Shown: piece after piece, positions 1 through 10,164 of the stretch
Position numbering within the stretch: the stretch's first letter is position 1
How the letters are laid out: every line of letters starts with the position of its first letter
Program-made: the position numbers and the translations under genes
Assembly (NCBI RefSeq): GCF_003337235.1
Contig: NZ_QPJC01000012.1
Location: 34,647 to 98,646, forward strand
Length of the DNA stretch: 64,000 nucleotides
Reading direction: 5' to 3'
Source of the DNA: Halopolyspora algeriensis
GTDB taxonomy: Bacteria; Actinomycetota; Actinomycetes; Mycobacteriales; Pseudonocardiaceae
Notes under the pieces: generated by a model
Seen by the model: the letters and a program-made list of their open reading frames with translations, nothing else
Database searches by the model: none
What the model was told of the DNA's origin: nothing

Positions 1-1620
1 GCCCAGTGCCCAGCCGCCGAGGGTGTAGACGGCCAGTGGGATCAGCACGATCGCGGTGAGGTTGAGCCACCATCCGGCCTTGACCATCTGCGGGATGGTG
101 ACATGTCCGGAGCCGAACACGATCGCGTTCGGCGGGGTGGCCACCGGCAGCATGAACGCGCAGGTCGCCGCCACGGCCGCGGGCACCACCAGCAGCAGCA
201 CATCGGCATTGAGGCCCAGCGCCACCCCCGCCAGGATCGGCAGGAAGGTCGCTGCCGTGGCGGTGTTGCTGGTCATCTCGGTCAAAAAGATCACCGAGAC
301 GACGGCGACCAGGACGAGCACCAGGGACGGGACACCGCCCAGCGCGCCCACCTGCCTGCCGATGAAGGCGTCCAGGCCGCTGTCGCCGATCGCCGAGGCC
401 AGCGACAGACCACCCCCGAACAGCAGCAGCACACCCCACGGCAGCTTCGCCGCCGACGTCCAGTCGAGCGTGAACACGCCACGCCGGGCGTCGACCGGGA
501 CCGCGAACAGCACCAGGGCGGCGAGGATGGCGATCCCGGCGTCGGAGAGCTCCGAAAACCCGGGGACGTAGTTGCTGATCGGTTCCCGCGTGATCCACAG
601 CAGTGCCGTGCAGATGAACACGATTCCCACGATCCGCTCACCCCGGCTCATCGGGCCCAGCTTGGCCAGCTCGCTGCGGAACAGTTCCCGGCCGCCGGGA
701 ATGTCGGTCATCGTCGTGGGGTAGACGACCTTGGTCAGCAGCAGCCACGCCACCACCATCAGCACGACCGCCAGCGGCAGACCGAACAGCATCCACTGCC
801 CGAAGCCGATCTCGATGCCGTAGGTTTCGGACAGGAATCCGGCCATGAACAGGTTGGGGGGCGTGCCGATCAACGTGGCCAGCGAACCGATGCTGGCCGC
901 GTAGGCGATCGCCAGCATCAGGCAGGTCGCGAAGTTGGCGGCGCCGCGGTCGGAGACCTTTTCCACGGCGTCGGCGACGTGTTCCTCCTCGGCCGCTCGC
1001 TCGCCGCCGCGCATACGTTCGAACACCAGGGTCAGCACCGACAGCCCGATCGGCAGCATCACCACGGTGGTGGCGGTGTTGCTGACCCACATGGACAGGA
1101 ATCCGGTGGCCAGCATGAAGCCGCCGATCACGCGGACCGGTTTGGTGCCCACGGCCAGCACGGTGCGCAGAGCGATCCTGCGGTGCAGACCCCAGCGCTG
1201 CATCGCCAGCGCGAGCATGAACCCGCCCATGAACAAAAAGACGATGTCGTTGGCGTAGGGGGCGGTGGCGTCCTCGATGCCACCGACTCCCAGCAGAGGG
1301 AACAGTGCGATCGGCAGCAGGGCGGTGGCGGCCAGCGGCAGCGCCTCGGTCACCCACCAGACCGCCATCAGCGCACCCACGGCGGCCACACCGCGCGCCT
1401 CGGGAGGCACCCCGCCCTCGCCGCCGGGCAGCAGGAAGTACACCGCGATGGCCAGCGCCGGCCCGAGGAAGCGACCGATCCAGGCCCGCCGCGACACCCG
1501 GGTCCGCTCCTCGACCTCGCCGCTTTCGGGCTCGGCGGTGCGCGTGCCCGGCTCTTCGGGAGGCACCCCCGAGGGGCCCACGTCGTCTCCGCTGTCGCCG
1601 TCCCTGCGGCCTTCGTCCAT
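1..1620 (-). CDS. DASS/SLC13-family anion transporter (partial, 3' end beyond window)
   Basis: Divalent anion:sodium symporter family (dicarboxylates, sulfate or similar anions) in the cytoplasmic membrane. The reading frame runs 540 codons from an ATG at 1620 to the window edge without a stop. It shows the two inverted-repeat signatures of the family: SNTAT at about residues 180-184 and again at 451-455 (sodium and substrate sites), plus two T-P-P-N motifs (GTPPN near 240 and ATPPN near 495). About ten hydrophobic segments follow a 45-residue acidic N-terminal tail. The last visible residues match the usual end of the last helix, so only a few codons are probably missing. No in-frame start lies close upstream of 1620; a weak GAGG lies upstream. 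The substrate cannot be told from sequence. Confidence 0.88.
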   Translation of the reverse strand, partial: MDEGRRDGDSGDDVGPSGVPPEEPGTRTAEPESGEVEERTRVSRRAWIGRFLGPALAIAVYFLLPGGEGGVPPEARGVAAVGALMAVWWVTEALPLAATALLPIALFPLLGVGGIEDATAPYANDIVFLFMGGFMLALAMQRWGLHRRIALRTVLAVGTKPVRVIGGFMLATGFLSMWVSNTATTVVMLPIGLSVLTLVFERMRGGERAAEEEHVADAVEKVSDRGAANFATCLMLAIAYAASIGSLATLIGTPPNLFMAGFLSETYGIEIGFGQWMLFGLPLAVVLMVVAWLLLTKVVYPTTMTDIPGGRELFRSELAKLGPMSRGERIVGIVFICTALLWITREPISNYVPGFSELSDAGIAILAALVLFAVPVDARRGVFTLDWTSAAKLPWGVLLLFGGGLSLASAIGDSGLDAFIGRQVGALGGVPSLVLVLVAVVSVIFLTEMTSNTATAATFLPILAGVALGLNADVLLLVVPAAVAATCAFMLPVATPPNAIVFGSGHVTIPQMVKAGWWLNLTAIVLIPLAVYTLGGWALG

Positions 1621-1786
1621 GGCGCCGATACCTCGACAATCGCTCCACCGTGATGGTCCGACTCTTCTCCGGCATCGGCAAGACCGCGGACAGCCGCAAG
1701 AAGAGTCGATCGATGATCGAGCCGGACGGTAGCCGATCACAGCCGGATGTCAACGATCCCGCCGGAATCGATCCGGGCGGTAGCCG

Positions 1787-4700
1787 TCACACACCGACAG
1801 TGCGGGCGAGTTCCGTGTGTGCGTGTTCGCCGGCCAGGGCAGAACCGCTGTCGAAGGCGCGTCGGTACACCTGCGGGTCGACAGCGACATCGAGATCGGC
1901 GAGCAGCGCGCGGACTTCGGGATCGCCGTGATCGAGCATCCCGCGCATCGCCACGGCCAGGCCGAGTGTGCGGACCGCCCGCTCGGCCTCGCCGGAGGCG
2001 AGCAGCAGCCGCGCCGACTGCTCGGCCAGCATCGCCGCGATCGGCATGTCACCGGCCCCGCTGCCCATCTCCACGGCCGTGGCGAGTCGTTCACGTGCCC
2101 GGTCGAGCCGCCCTTCGTCCAGACACAACCGCGCCTCGAAGGCCAGCAGCATCTGCCGCATCGGTCGCGGCGCGAGCCACGACTCCTCCACCACCTCGTG
2201 GGCTCGCCCCAGGTCTTCGCGGGCCCGGTCGAGATCCCCGCCGATCCGGGCGATTTCGGCGAGTCCGCACCACACGGTGACCCGGTGGTACGGAAACGAG
2301 CTCTTCGCGACCTCACCGGCCTCGGCCAGTCCCTCTCGAGCCCCCTCGAGATCACCCGCCCGAAGCTTTTCCAACCCGGTCCGTGCCAGCAGAGGAACGA
2401 GGTCCTCGGTGGAGCGCAGCTGCCGGATCGAGGTCATCGCTTTCCCGAGCACTTCGATCGCTCCCGCGTGATCGCCCCGCAGCGATCGGAAACCGGCCAG
2501 GCTGGTCATGGTCTGGGCGACCCCCCAGCGGTCCCCGACCCTGTCGAACGCTTCCGCCGCCGCCCGTGCACGGCGCTCACCACCGACCGGATCACCGCTG
2601 CGCTCGGCGCTGACGGCGTGCGCATGGAGGCCGGCCGCATTCACCCAGGGATCCGGGTGCGCCCGCGCGCGTTGCACGCTGCATTCGACCTCGCCCGGCA
2701 GGCCGGACAGCAACCACGCCATCGGCTCCATGATCGCGACATAGCGGTAGCGGCTCATCGCGTCGGTCTCGCGCACCCGAGCGGCCGCCCGGCGCAGCTC
2801 GCTCGCCCATTCCGGTGAGGTGCTGAAGAAGCCCCGCATCAGGTCGACGACCGCACGGCTCTCGGGCGGTGCCTGCCCGGGCAGCACCATCACCTCGTCC
2901 AGGCGAGTGATCACCTCGGTGTGCTGGGTGGTCATCGACCAGTACCACCCCAGCGCGGCGACGAACCGGACACCGCGGTCCGCGTCACCGGAGACAACGG
3001 TCCAGTGCAGCGCGGCCAGGATGTTGTCGTGCTCGGTGTCGAGCCGGGTGATCCACTCCACCTGGTCGTCCAGATGGATCCGGTCCCCACCTGCCTCGGC
3101 CAGGTCCAGGAAGTGCTCCGCGTGCGCCAGGCGAGTTCCGGGATGCTCGCCTGCCTCGTCGAGCCGCTCGGCACAATAGGCACGCACCGTCTCCAGCATC
3201 CGGTACCGCATCCCGCGGTCGTCGGTGACCGCCTCCACCAGGGACTTCTCCACCAGCGCGGCGAGAACGTAGACGACTTCCTCGGCCACCAGACCGGCAC
3301 CGGCACACACGGCGGTGATCGAGTCCACGTCCACGGCACCGGCGAACACCGACAAGCGCCGGGCCAGTGCCCGCTCCGGCTCGTCGAGCAGCTCCCAGCT
3401 CCACTCCACCACCGCCCGCAGCGTGCGGTGCCGGGGCATGGCGGCCCGGTTGCCGCTGCTCAGCAACCGGAACCGGTCCTCGAGGCGATCGGCGATCTGG
3501 CGCACGCTCATCGCCCGCAGACGTGCGGCGGCGAGCTCGATCGCCAGGGGCATTCCGTCCAGCCGGCGACAGACCTCCACCACGTCATCGGTGCTGCGCT
3601 CGTCGAGGGCGAAATCGGGGCGCACAGCTGCCGCCCGTTCGACGAAGAGCCGCACGGCGGCGGCCTCGCCGGGATCCCCACCGGCTTCGGGCAAGCCCAG
3701 CGGACCCACGGCAAGCACTTTCTCACCGGTCAGCGCCAGCGGCTCCCGACTGGTGGCCAGCACACGCAACTGCGGGCAGCGCGACACCAGGTCACCGACC
3801 AGCCCGGCTGCCGCTGCGATCACGTGCTCGCAGTTGTCCAACACCAGCAGGGTCGGCTCGAGCGAGAGGGCATCGACCAGCCGCGCGGTCACGTCCGTGA
3901 TCGTGGGCTGCGCATCCAGCAGCCGCGCCTCCCGAATTCCGAGCGCACCGAGAACCGCTGCGGGAAGGTCGTGATCCTCGCGCACCGGCGCGAGCTCCAC
4001 GAACAGGACGCGGAGACCCTCGAGGCACGCCGCGCTCTCGGTCGCCAGGCGGGTCTTGCCCGCGCCACCGGGACCGAACAGAGTCACCAGCCTGGAACCA
4101 CGCAGGGCCTGCCGCGTCTGATCGATTTCGGCTTCACGCCCGATGAAGCTGCTCAATCGCGTCGGCACTCCGCACGCGGGTGTGGGGTGCTGTTCCTGCC
4201 GGGCACGAGGAGGAGAGTGCTGTGAGATGTGCTGGGGATCCGTCCCGAGGTCTCCGCGCAGCACCGCCAGATGCAGGTCCTGCAGCTGCTGCGACGGGTC
4301 CATCCCGAGCTCCTCGGCGAGCCGACGGCGCAGATCGTCGTAGGCGGTGAGCGCATCGGCCTGCCTGCCACAGGCGGCCAACGCGCGGATGCGCAGCGCC
4401 GTGAAGCGCTCGCGAAGCGGATACCGCGTGCAGAGCGCATCGAGTTCGGGCACGAGCACGTGATCGTTCCCGAGCAGCAGGTCTGCTTCGATGCGGCCTT
4501 CCCAGGCCGACAGGCGCAGCTCCTCGAGCCGAGCCGAGGCCGCTTCGGCGAACGGCGCCTCGGCGAAGTCGACCAGTGCGGCGCCGCGCCACAGGTCCAG
4601 TGCCTCGCGCAGGGTTGCGGCGGCCGAGCCCGTCTCACCCTCGTGCAGCAGGCGATGCCCCTCGGCGGCGAGTCGCTCGAAGCGGTGCAGATCGATCTCG

Positions 4701-4987
4701 TCGGGCGGCACCGCCAACACATACCCGGCACCGTCGGAGTGCAGAGCAGGCCCGGATTTCTCGGGCAGGGCACGGCGGGCCCGGGAGACCAGCGACTGCA
4801 AGGCGTTGAGTGCCCGCGAGGGCCGATCACCGCTCCACAGCTCCTCGATGAGCACCTCGGTGGGCACGGTGCGGTTGGGTTCCAGGGCGAGTCGGGCCAG
4901 CAGCATCCGCACCCGCTGCCCGCCGATGCGCACCGGGCTGCGGTCACCGGTCTGCAGCCGGAACGGCCCCAGCACCCCTATCAACAC
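1787..4987 (-). CDS. SARP/AfsR-type transcriptional regulator with NB-ARC-like ATPase and TPR region
   Basis: A 1066-residue regulator of the Streptomyces antibiotic regulatory protein type. It opens with an OmpR-like winged-helix domain (about 1-95), then a bacterial transcriptional activator (BTAD) domain to about 245, a linker, and a signal-transduction ATPase whose Walker A, GPGGAGKT, lies near residue 303. The C-terminal half is helical and repeat-like, as in the TPR region of large AfsR homologues. Its length is typical of that long subclass. The start is a GTG preceded by GGAG. Such proteins activate secondary-metabolite genes, but no biosynthetic cluster is visible beside it, so its targets are unknown. 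It is a separate transcription unit between clpC and the anion transporter. Confidence 0.88.
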   Translation of the reverse strand: MLIGVLGPFRLQTGDRSPVRIGGQRVRMLLARLALEPNRTVPTEVLIEELWSGDRPSRALNALQSLVSRARRALPEKSGPALHSDGAGYVLAVPPDEIDLHRFERLAAEGHRLLHEGETGSAAATLREALDLWRGAALVDFAEAPFAEAASARLEELRLSAWEGRIEADLLLGNDHVLVPELDALCTRYPLRERFTALRIRALAACGRQADALTAYDDLRRRLAEELGMDPSQQLQDLHLAVLRGDLGTDPQHISQHSPPRARQEQHPTPACGVPTRLSSFIGREAEIDQTRQALRGSRLVTLFGPGGAGKTRLATESAACLEGLRVLFVELAPVREDHDLPAAVLGALGIREARLLDAQPTITDVTARLVDALSLEPTLLVLDNCEHVIAAAAGLVGDLVSRCPQLRVLATSREPLALTGEKVLAVGPLGLPEAGGDPGEAAAVRLFVERAAAVRPDFALDERSTDDVVEVCRRLDGMPLAIELAAARLRAMSVRQIADRLEDRFRLLSSGNRAAMPRHRTLRAVVEWSWELLDEPERALARRLSVFAGAVDVDSITAVCAGAGLVAEEVVYVLAALVEKSLVEAVTDDRGMRYRMLETVRAYCAERLDEAGEHPGTRLAHAEHFLDLAEAGGDRIHLDDQVEWITRLDTEHDNILAALHWTVVSGDADRGVRFVAALGWYWSMTTQHTEVITRLDEVMVLPGQAPPESRAVVDLMRGFFSTSPEWASELRRAAARVRETDAMSRYRYVAIMEPMAWLLSGLPGEVECSVQRARAHPDPWVNAAGLHAHAVSAERSGDPVGGERRARAAAEAFDRVGDRWGVAQTMTSLAGFRSLRGDHAGAIEVLGKAMTSIRQLRSTEDLVPLLARTGLEKLRAGDLEGAREGLAEAGEVAKSSFPYHRVTVWCGLAEIARIGGDLDRAREDLGRAHEVVEESWLAPRPMRQMLLAFEARLCLDEGRLDRARERLATAVEMGSGAGDMPIAAMLAEQSARLLLASGEAERAVRTLGLAVAMRGMLDHGDPEVRALLADLDVAVDPQVYRRAFDSGSALAGEHAHTELARTVGV

Positions 4988-5106
4988 GGCAGCTCCATCA
5001 CCACAGCAGGCCCATCGACACGCTCACCAGCTTCGCAGAGACCGGCTCGGGTACATCCCGGCACCGGAGAACATCCGCCACGGGAGTGCCTGCAGCGCCG
5101 GAACAG

Positions 5107-5144
5107 CAGTGGGCCCCCGCACCCGAGGGATGCGGGGGCCACTG
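5107..5144 (-). terminator. Hairpin terminator downstream of clpC
   Basis: An almost perfect inverted repeat (14 pairs with one bulged base, arms 5107-5121 and 5131-5144, 9-base loop) begins 40 bases past the clpC stop. The arms are G+C rich (CAGTGGGCCCCCGCA). There is no clear U-tract, as is common in actinobacteria. Confidence 0.7.
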
Positions 5145-5183
5145 TGTCGTACGACCGACGTACCGGGGCTCAGCCCGTTCGGA

Positions 5184-7757
5184 TCACTCCGAGTCGGGGT
5201 TCTCCGGCGTCTCGTCCGAGCCCGCCGAACCGGAGGCACCGGAGGAACCGGCCAGGTCGACCGGCGGCGAGTCCGGCACGACCGACGGCTTGCTCTCGCT
5301 GCGGAAGACGAACTGGGCCTGGTCGTCCGAGCCTTCCTCGTTCTCCCAGCCCTCGACGTCGACGATGACGATCTGGCCGGCCTCGACCTCGCCGAACAGG
5401 ATCTTCTCGGACAGCCTGTCCTCGACCTCCCGCTGGATGGTGCGACGCAGCGGCCGGGCACCCAGCACCGGGTCGAAGCCCCGCTTGGCCAGCAGGCGCT
5501 TGGCCTTGTCGGTCAGCTCGATGGACATGTCCTTGCTCTTGAGCGCGGTCTCCACACGCCCGGCGAGCAGGTCCACCATCCGGACGATCTCTTCCTGGGT
5601 CAGCTGGTGGAAGACGATGACGTCGTCGATCCGGTTGAGGAACTCGGGCCGGAAGTGCTTCTTCATCTCCTCGTTGACCTTGGACTTCATCCGCTCGTAG
5701 TTCGACTCGGCGTCGTTACCCGCGGAGAAGCCCAGACCCACGGCCTTCGAGATGTCGGCCGTGCCGAGGTTGGAGGTGAAGATCAACACCGTGTTCTTGA
5801 AGTCCACGACACGGCCCTGACCATCGGTCAGGCGACCGTCCTCCAGCACCTGCAGAAGCGTGTTGTAGATCTCGTGGTGCGCCTTCTCGATCTCGTCGAA
5901 CAGGACGACGGAGAACGGCTTGCGCCGCACCTTCTCGGTGAGCTGGCCACCCTCTTCGTAGCCGACGTACCCCGGAGGGGCACCGAACAGCCGCGAAGCG
6001 GTATAGCGGTCGTGGAACTCACCCATGTCGATCTGCACGAGCGCGTCGTCGTCACCGAACAGGAACTCCGCCAGCGACTTGGACAGCTCGGTCTTGCCGA
6101 CACCGGACGGCCCGGCGAAGATGAACGAGCCGGAGGGACGCTTCGGGTCCTTCAAGCCCGCACGCGTACGGCGGATCGCCTGGGACACGGCCTTGACCGC
6201 ATCCTCCTGGCCGATGACCCGCTTGTGCAGCTCGTCCTCCATGCGCAGCAGCCTGGAGGTTTCCTCCTCGGTGAGCTTGAACACCGGAATACCGGTCCAG
6301 TTCGCCAGCACCTCGGCGATCTGCTCGTCGTCGACCTCGGCGACGACGTCGAGGTCACCGGCCTTCCACTGGGTCTCGCGCTCCTCCTTCTGGTTGAGAA
6401 GCTGCTTCTCCTCGTCCCGGAGACGCGCGGCCCGCTCGAAGTCCTGCCCGTCTATGGAGGATTCCTTGTCCCGGCGCACCTCGGCGATCTTCTCGTCGAA
6501 CTCGCGCAGGTCCGGCGGCGCGGTCATCCGACGGATCCGCATCCGCGCGCCCGCCTCGTCGAGCAGGTCGATCGCCTTGTCCGGCAGGTACCGGTCGTTG
6601 ATGTAGCGGTCCGCCAGCGACGCCGAGGCCGCCAGTGCCGAGTCGGTGATCGACACCCGGTGGTGTGCCTCGTAGCGGTCCCGCAGACCCTTGAGGATCT
6701 CGATGGCGTGCTCCAGGGAGGGCTCACCCACCTGGATCGGCTGGAACCGACGTTCCAGCGCGGCGTCCTTCTCGACGTGCTTGCGGTACTCCTCCAGCGT
6801 GGTGGCACCGATGGTCTGCAACTCACCACGGGCCAGCATGGGCTTGAGGATGCTCGCGGCGTCGATGGCTCCCTCGGCGGCACCCGCACCGACCAGCGTG
6901 TGGATCTCGTCGATGAACAGGATGATGTCACCGCGGGTCTTGATCTCCTTGAGGACCTTCTTGAGGCGCTCCTCGAAATCACCGCGGTAGCGGGAACCGG
7001 CGACCAGCGAGCCGAGGTCGAGGGTGTAGAGCTGCTTTTCCTTCAGCGTCTCGGGCACCTCGCCCTTGACGACCTTCTGGGCCAGCCCCTCCACGACGGC
7101 GGTCTTGCCGACACCGGCCTCGCCGATGAGCACCGGGTTGTTCTTGGTGCGCCGCGACAGGACCTGCATGATCCGCTCGATTTCCTGGTCCCGGCCGATG
7201 ACCGGGTCGAGCTTGGTCTCGCGGGCGGCTTGAGTCAGGTTGCGGCCGAACTGGTCGAGAACCAGCGACGACGACGGAGTGCCCTCGCTACGGCCACCGG
7301 CCTCGGCCGGCTCCTTGCCCTGGTACCCGGACAGCAGCTGCAGTACCTGCTGACGCACGCGGTTGAGGTCCGCACCGAGCTTGACGAGCACCTGCGCGGC
7401 CACGCCCTCGCCCTCGCGGATCAGGCCGAGCAGGATGTGCTCGGTACCGATGTAGTTGTGGCCGAGCTGCAACGCTTCACGCAGCGACAGCTCCAGCACC
7501 TTCTTGGCCCTCGGGGTGAATGGGATATGACCACTCGGAGCCTGCTGGCCCTGGCCGATGATCTCCTCGACCTGCTGGCGCACGCCTTCCAGGGCGATTC
7601 CCAGCGACTCCAGCGCCTTGGCGGCGACACCCTCACCCTCGTGGATCAAACCCAGGAGAATGTGCTCGGTGCCGATGTAGTTGTGGTTGAGCATCCTGGC
7701 CTCTTCCTGGGCCAGGACGACCACCCGCCTCGCGCGGTCGGTGAACCTCTCGAACAT
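5184..7757 (-). CDS. clpC: ATP-dependent Clp protease ATP-binding subunit ClpC
   Basis: AAA+ unfoldase that feeds substrates to the ClpP1P2 peptidase in the cytosol. It has a double Clp-N repeat (about 1-145), a first ATPase module with Walker A GEAGVGKT at 212-219, a UVR coiled-coil segment near 420-455, and a second module with Walker A GPSGVGKT near 550. Length (857 residues) fits mycobacterial ClpC1. I chose the ATG at 7757 (protein begins MFERF, as in ClpC1) because AGGGAG lies 5 bases upstream; an in-frame GTG at 7763 would add two residues. The tail is Ser/Pro/Glu-rich. In M. tuberculosis lsr2 and lysS lie directly upstream; here the iron-uptake genes intervene. Confidence 0.97.
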   Translation of the reverse strand: MFERFTDRARRVVVLAQEEARMLNHNYIGTEHILLGLIHEGEGVAAKALESLGIALEGVRQQVEEIIGQGQQAPSGHIPFTPRAKKVLELSLREALQLGHNYIGTEHILLGLIREGEGVAAQVLVKLGADLNRVRQQVLQLLSGYQGKEPAEAGGRSEGTPSSSLVLDQFGRNLTQAARETKLDPVIGRDQEIERIMQVLSRRTKNNPVLIGEAGVGKTAVVEGLAQKVVKGEVPETLKEKQLYTLDLGSLVAGSRYRGDFEERLKKVLKEIKTRGDIILFIDEIHTLVGAGAAEGAIDAASILKPMLARGELQTIGATTLEEYRKHVEKDAALERRFQPIQVGEPSLEHAIEILKGLRDRYEAHHRVSITDSALAASASLADRYINDRYLPDKAIDLLDEAGARMRIRRMTAPPDLREFDEKIAEVRRDKESSIDGQDFERAARLRDEEKQLLNQKEERETQWKAGDLDVVAEVDDEQIAEVLANWTGIPVFKLTEEETSRLLRMEDELHKRVIGQEDAVKAVSQAIRRTRAGLKDPKRPSGSFIFAGPSGVGKTELSKSLAEFLFGDDDALVQIDMGEFHDRYTASRLFGAPPGYVGYEEGGQLTEKVRRKPFSVVLFDEIEKAHHEIYNTLLQVLEDGRLTDGQGRVVDFKNTVLIFTSNLGTADISKAVGLGFSAGNDAESNYERMKSKVNEEMKKHFRPEFLNRIDDVIVFHQLTQEEIVRMVDLLAGRVETALKSKDMSIELTDKAKRLLAKRGFDPVLGARPLRRTIQREVEDRLSEKILFGEVEAGQIVIVDVEGWENEEGSDDQAQFVFRSESKPSVVPDSPPVDLAGSSGASGSAGSDETPENPDSE

Positions 7758-8089
7758 TCGCACTCCCTGACTGCTGCGCCGGCGGTCTCGTACCGGGCAC
7801 GGCCCCTGATCACGCCGATGCCCGCGATGGGTTCAGCACTCTGTGGCCCACTGTAGTAGCTGCGGGGCCTTCCGGGCCTTTCCGGCTGGCAGTCTGCTGT
7901 TCACGTGGTTGTATTACTTCGGGTGCAACAAAGCCCTGACCTGCGACATTCCGCCGTCGAACGCCTGAGGGGGCCCTGTCCGCCCAGCGCGAACAGGGTG
8001 GCTGCTTCCCCGATTCGCACGGCGAAAGGTCGCTGTGGCGGGGCGGCGGCGGTCGGCGCGGCCCCGGGCGGCCCGGTACTGCCCGCCGG
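7758..8089. other. Intergenic region: clpC leader and promoter, 13-base palindrome
   Basis: No gene is supported here. It must hold the clpC promoter on the minus strand; a CTACTACAGT stretch about 100 bases upstream of clpC could supply a -10 but no convincing -35 accompanies it. A perfect palindrome TTCGC-ACG-GCGAA lies at 8014-8026. Its half-site spacing (3) differs from the published ClgR site (5), so I do not call it a ClgR box. Confidence 0.5.
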
Positions 8090-9061
8090 TTACGCGGACC
8101 CGCCCGTGCGGCGCCCGCCGACGGGCACGACCATGGGCGTGCCCACCACGGGATCGGCGATCACACGCGCACGCAGCTCGAACACGTCGGCGAGCAGTTC
8201 CTCGGTGAGCACCTCGTGCGGTCGCCCCTCGGCCACGACCGCACCGTCCTTCATCGCCACCAGCCGGTCGACGTAGCGGGCGGCAAGGTTCAGATCGTGC
8301 AGCACCATCACCACGGTACGCCCGATTTCGTCGTGCAACCGTCCGATGAGGTCCAGCACATCCACCTGGTGGGACAGATCCAGGTAGGTCGTCGGTTCGT
8401 CGAGCAGGAGCAGGTCGGTGCCCTGGGCCAGCGCCATCGACAGCCACGCTCGCTGGCGCTGTCCGCCGGAGAGCTCGTCGACCGCCCGCTCGGCCAATTC
8501 CGTGATCCCCGTCATCGCCAGCGCCTCGGCCACCGCCGTCTCGTCCCGCGAGGACCATTGCCGGTACCAGGCCTGATGAGGGTGTCTTCCGCGCGCGACG
8601 AGGTCGGCGACGCTGAGCCCCTCGGGAGCCGCCGGTGACTGGGGCAGCAACCCGAGGGTGCGGGCGACCTCCTTGCTCGACATCTTGTGAATCCGTCCGC
8701 CGTCGAGCAGCACGCTTCCTCGATCCGGCCGCATCAGGCGGCCCAGCGCGCGCAGCAGGGTCGACTTGCCGCACCCGTTCGGGCCGATGACACCGGTGAT
8801 GGTGCCGTCGACGACGTCGAGGTCCAGGCCGTCGACGACCACCTGCTCGCCGTAGGACAGGCGGAGGTCTCTGGCCCGCAGGCGCTGCGACTGCTGCTCG
8901 ACGTCGTCGGCCGCGGCCGACCTGCCGCGGGTGATCACGTCGGTCCGCGCCGTGGCTGCGGCTTCGTCCGGAGCCGAGGATCCGACGGGGTGGCCCGGGT
9001 CTGCCGGAGCTTCGTCGCCCTCTGTGGCCACGGTCTGCCTCGACGTGTGCGATGCGGTCAC
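8090..9061 (-). CDS. Ferric-siderophore ABC transporter, ATP-binding protein (FecE/FepC type)
   Basis: ATPase that powers import of Fe(III)-siderophore complexes. About 323 residues: a 65-residue acidic, Ala-rich N-terminal extension, then a standard ABC domain with Walker A GPNGCGKS, signature LSGGQRQR, Walker B LLLLDEPT and the switch His in VLHDLNLAARY, a string typical of the FecE/FhuC group. The start is the GTG at 9061, which overlaps the stop of the permease gene as GTGA. Frame runs further upstream are inside that permease gene and not coding here. It is the last gene of a three-gene operon. Confidence 0.93.
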   Translation of the reverse strand: MTASHTSRQTVATEGDEAPADPGHPVGSSAPDEAAATARTDVITRGRSAAADDVEQQSQRLRARDLRLSYGEQVVVDGLDLDVVDGTITGVIGPNGCGKSTLLRALGRLMRPDRGSVLLDGGRIHKMSSKEVARTLGLLPQSPAAPEGLSVADLVARGRHPHQAWYRQWSSRDETAVAEALAMTGITELAERAVDELSGGQRQRAWLSMALAQGTDLLLLDEPTTYLDLSHQVDVLDLIGRLHDEIGRTVVMVLHDLNLAARYVDRLVAMKDGAVVAEGRPHEVLTEELLADVFELRARVIADPVVGTPMVVPVGGRRTGGSA

Positions 9062-10164
9062 GTGCGAACCTCCCGGTACCGGTGAACGAGCAGGTAGATC
9101 AGGTATGGCGCGCCGAGAACCGCCGTGATGACCCCCACCGGCAGTTCGAGGGTGCCGAACGCCGTGCGCGAGATGACATCGGCACCGAGCACCAGCGTCG
9201 CGCCCAGCACCATCGACGCCAGCAGGGGCGGCCGTGCCGTGCCCGAAAGTCGCAGCGCGATCTGCGGCGTGGCCAGGGCGACGAAGGCGATCGGGCCGGC
9301 CGCCGCCGTGGCCAGCGAGGCCAGCACGGCCGCGGCCAGCAGGAACACGCTGCGGGAAAAGGTCACGCGGACACCGAGCCCGCGCATCGTGTCGTCGTCG
9401 AACTGCAGCGCGCCGAGAGCGTGGGCTCCGACGAGGACCACCGGGACGAGCACGGCCAGTGCCAGCCCCACCGGCACGGCATTCTCCCAGCCCCGCGCGT
9501 TGAGGCTGCCGGTCAGCCACACCATCGCCCGGCCCGCTTGCTGCACGTTGTCGAGCGTGAGCAGCCAGAGGGTCGTATTGACGGCCAGCGCGTTCACTCC
9601 GACACCGACCAGCACCAGCCGAAACGAGTCCACACCGCTGCGGTAGGCCAGCAGGTGCAGCAGAAGCCCGGAGAGGACCCCGCCCAGCAGGGCGACGACC
9701 GGCAGTCCGACCGAGGCGATCAGACCGCTGACGCTGCCCAGGGTGCCGCCGAGCACGATCACGGCCGTGGCCGCGGCTCCCGCCCCGCTGGTGATGCCGA
9801 GCAGGTCCGGGCTGGCCAGCGGATTGCGGATGACGGCCTGCATCAGTGCCCCGGCCAGACCGAGCGCAGCCCCGACCAACAACCCGGTCAGCGAGCGGGG
9901 CAACCGCAACTGCATGATCACGATCCGCGCGCCACCGTCACCACCCCCGACCAGGGTGCGTAGCACCCCGAGCGGGGTGATCGGATACTCCCCGAGGGCC
10001 AGGTTGCAGGTGAACCCCACCAGCAGCACCACCAGACCGCCGAGCAGCACCAGCAGCGGCCGCAGGCGCAACACCCCCGAGACGGGCCCCAGGCGCAGCG
10101 GCGCGCGGGTGGGCACCGTCACGCGCTCGCCATTCCCCTTCGCGGTGTCCAGGACCCCGGTCAC
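9058..10164 (-). CDS. Ferric-siderophore ABC transporter permease (FecCD family), second subunit
   Basis: A 368-residue FecCD/BtuC-family permease with about nine to ten membrane segments after a charged N-terminus. Family strings are visible: QLRLPRSLTGLLVGAALG, a RNPLASPD(L)LGI segment and the GPIAFVAL(A)TPQIA stretch near the C-terminus that corresponds to the coupling helix region. The GTG start at 10164 overlaps the stop of the first permease as GTGA, and its own stop overlaps the ATPase start the same way, so the three genes are translationally coupled. It likely pairs with the first permease to form a heterodimeric channel. Confidence 0.93.
   Translation of the reverse strand: MTGVLDTAKGNGERVTVPTRAPLRLGPVSGVLRLRPLLVLLGGLVVLLVGFTCNLALGEYPITPLGVLRTLVGGGDGGARIVIMQLRLPRSLTGLLVGAALGLAGALMQAVIRNPLASPDLLGITSGAGAAATAVIVLGGTLGSVSGLIASVGLPVVALLGGVLSGLLLHLLAYRSGVDSFRLVLVGVGVNALAVNTTLWLLTLDNVQQAGRAMVWLTGSLNARGWENAVPVGLALAVLVPVVLVGAHALGALQFDDDTMRGLGVRVTFSRSVFLLAAAVLASLATAAAGPIAFVALATPQIALRLSGTARPPLLASMVLGATLVLGADVISRTAFGTLELPVGVITAVLGAPYLIYLLVHRYREVRT

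Noticed and set aside
103..1753. Long open frames on both strands (516 and 371 codons) over the first gene
   Set aside because: They are His/Gln/Arg-rich shadow frames; the true gene is the third, edge-truncated frame with clear DASS motifs.
8014..8026. Possible ClgR box upstream of clpC
   Set aside because: The half-sites are 3 bases apart whereas the ClgR consensus needs 5; kept only as an unnamed palindrome.
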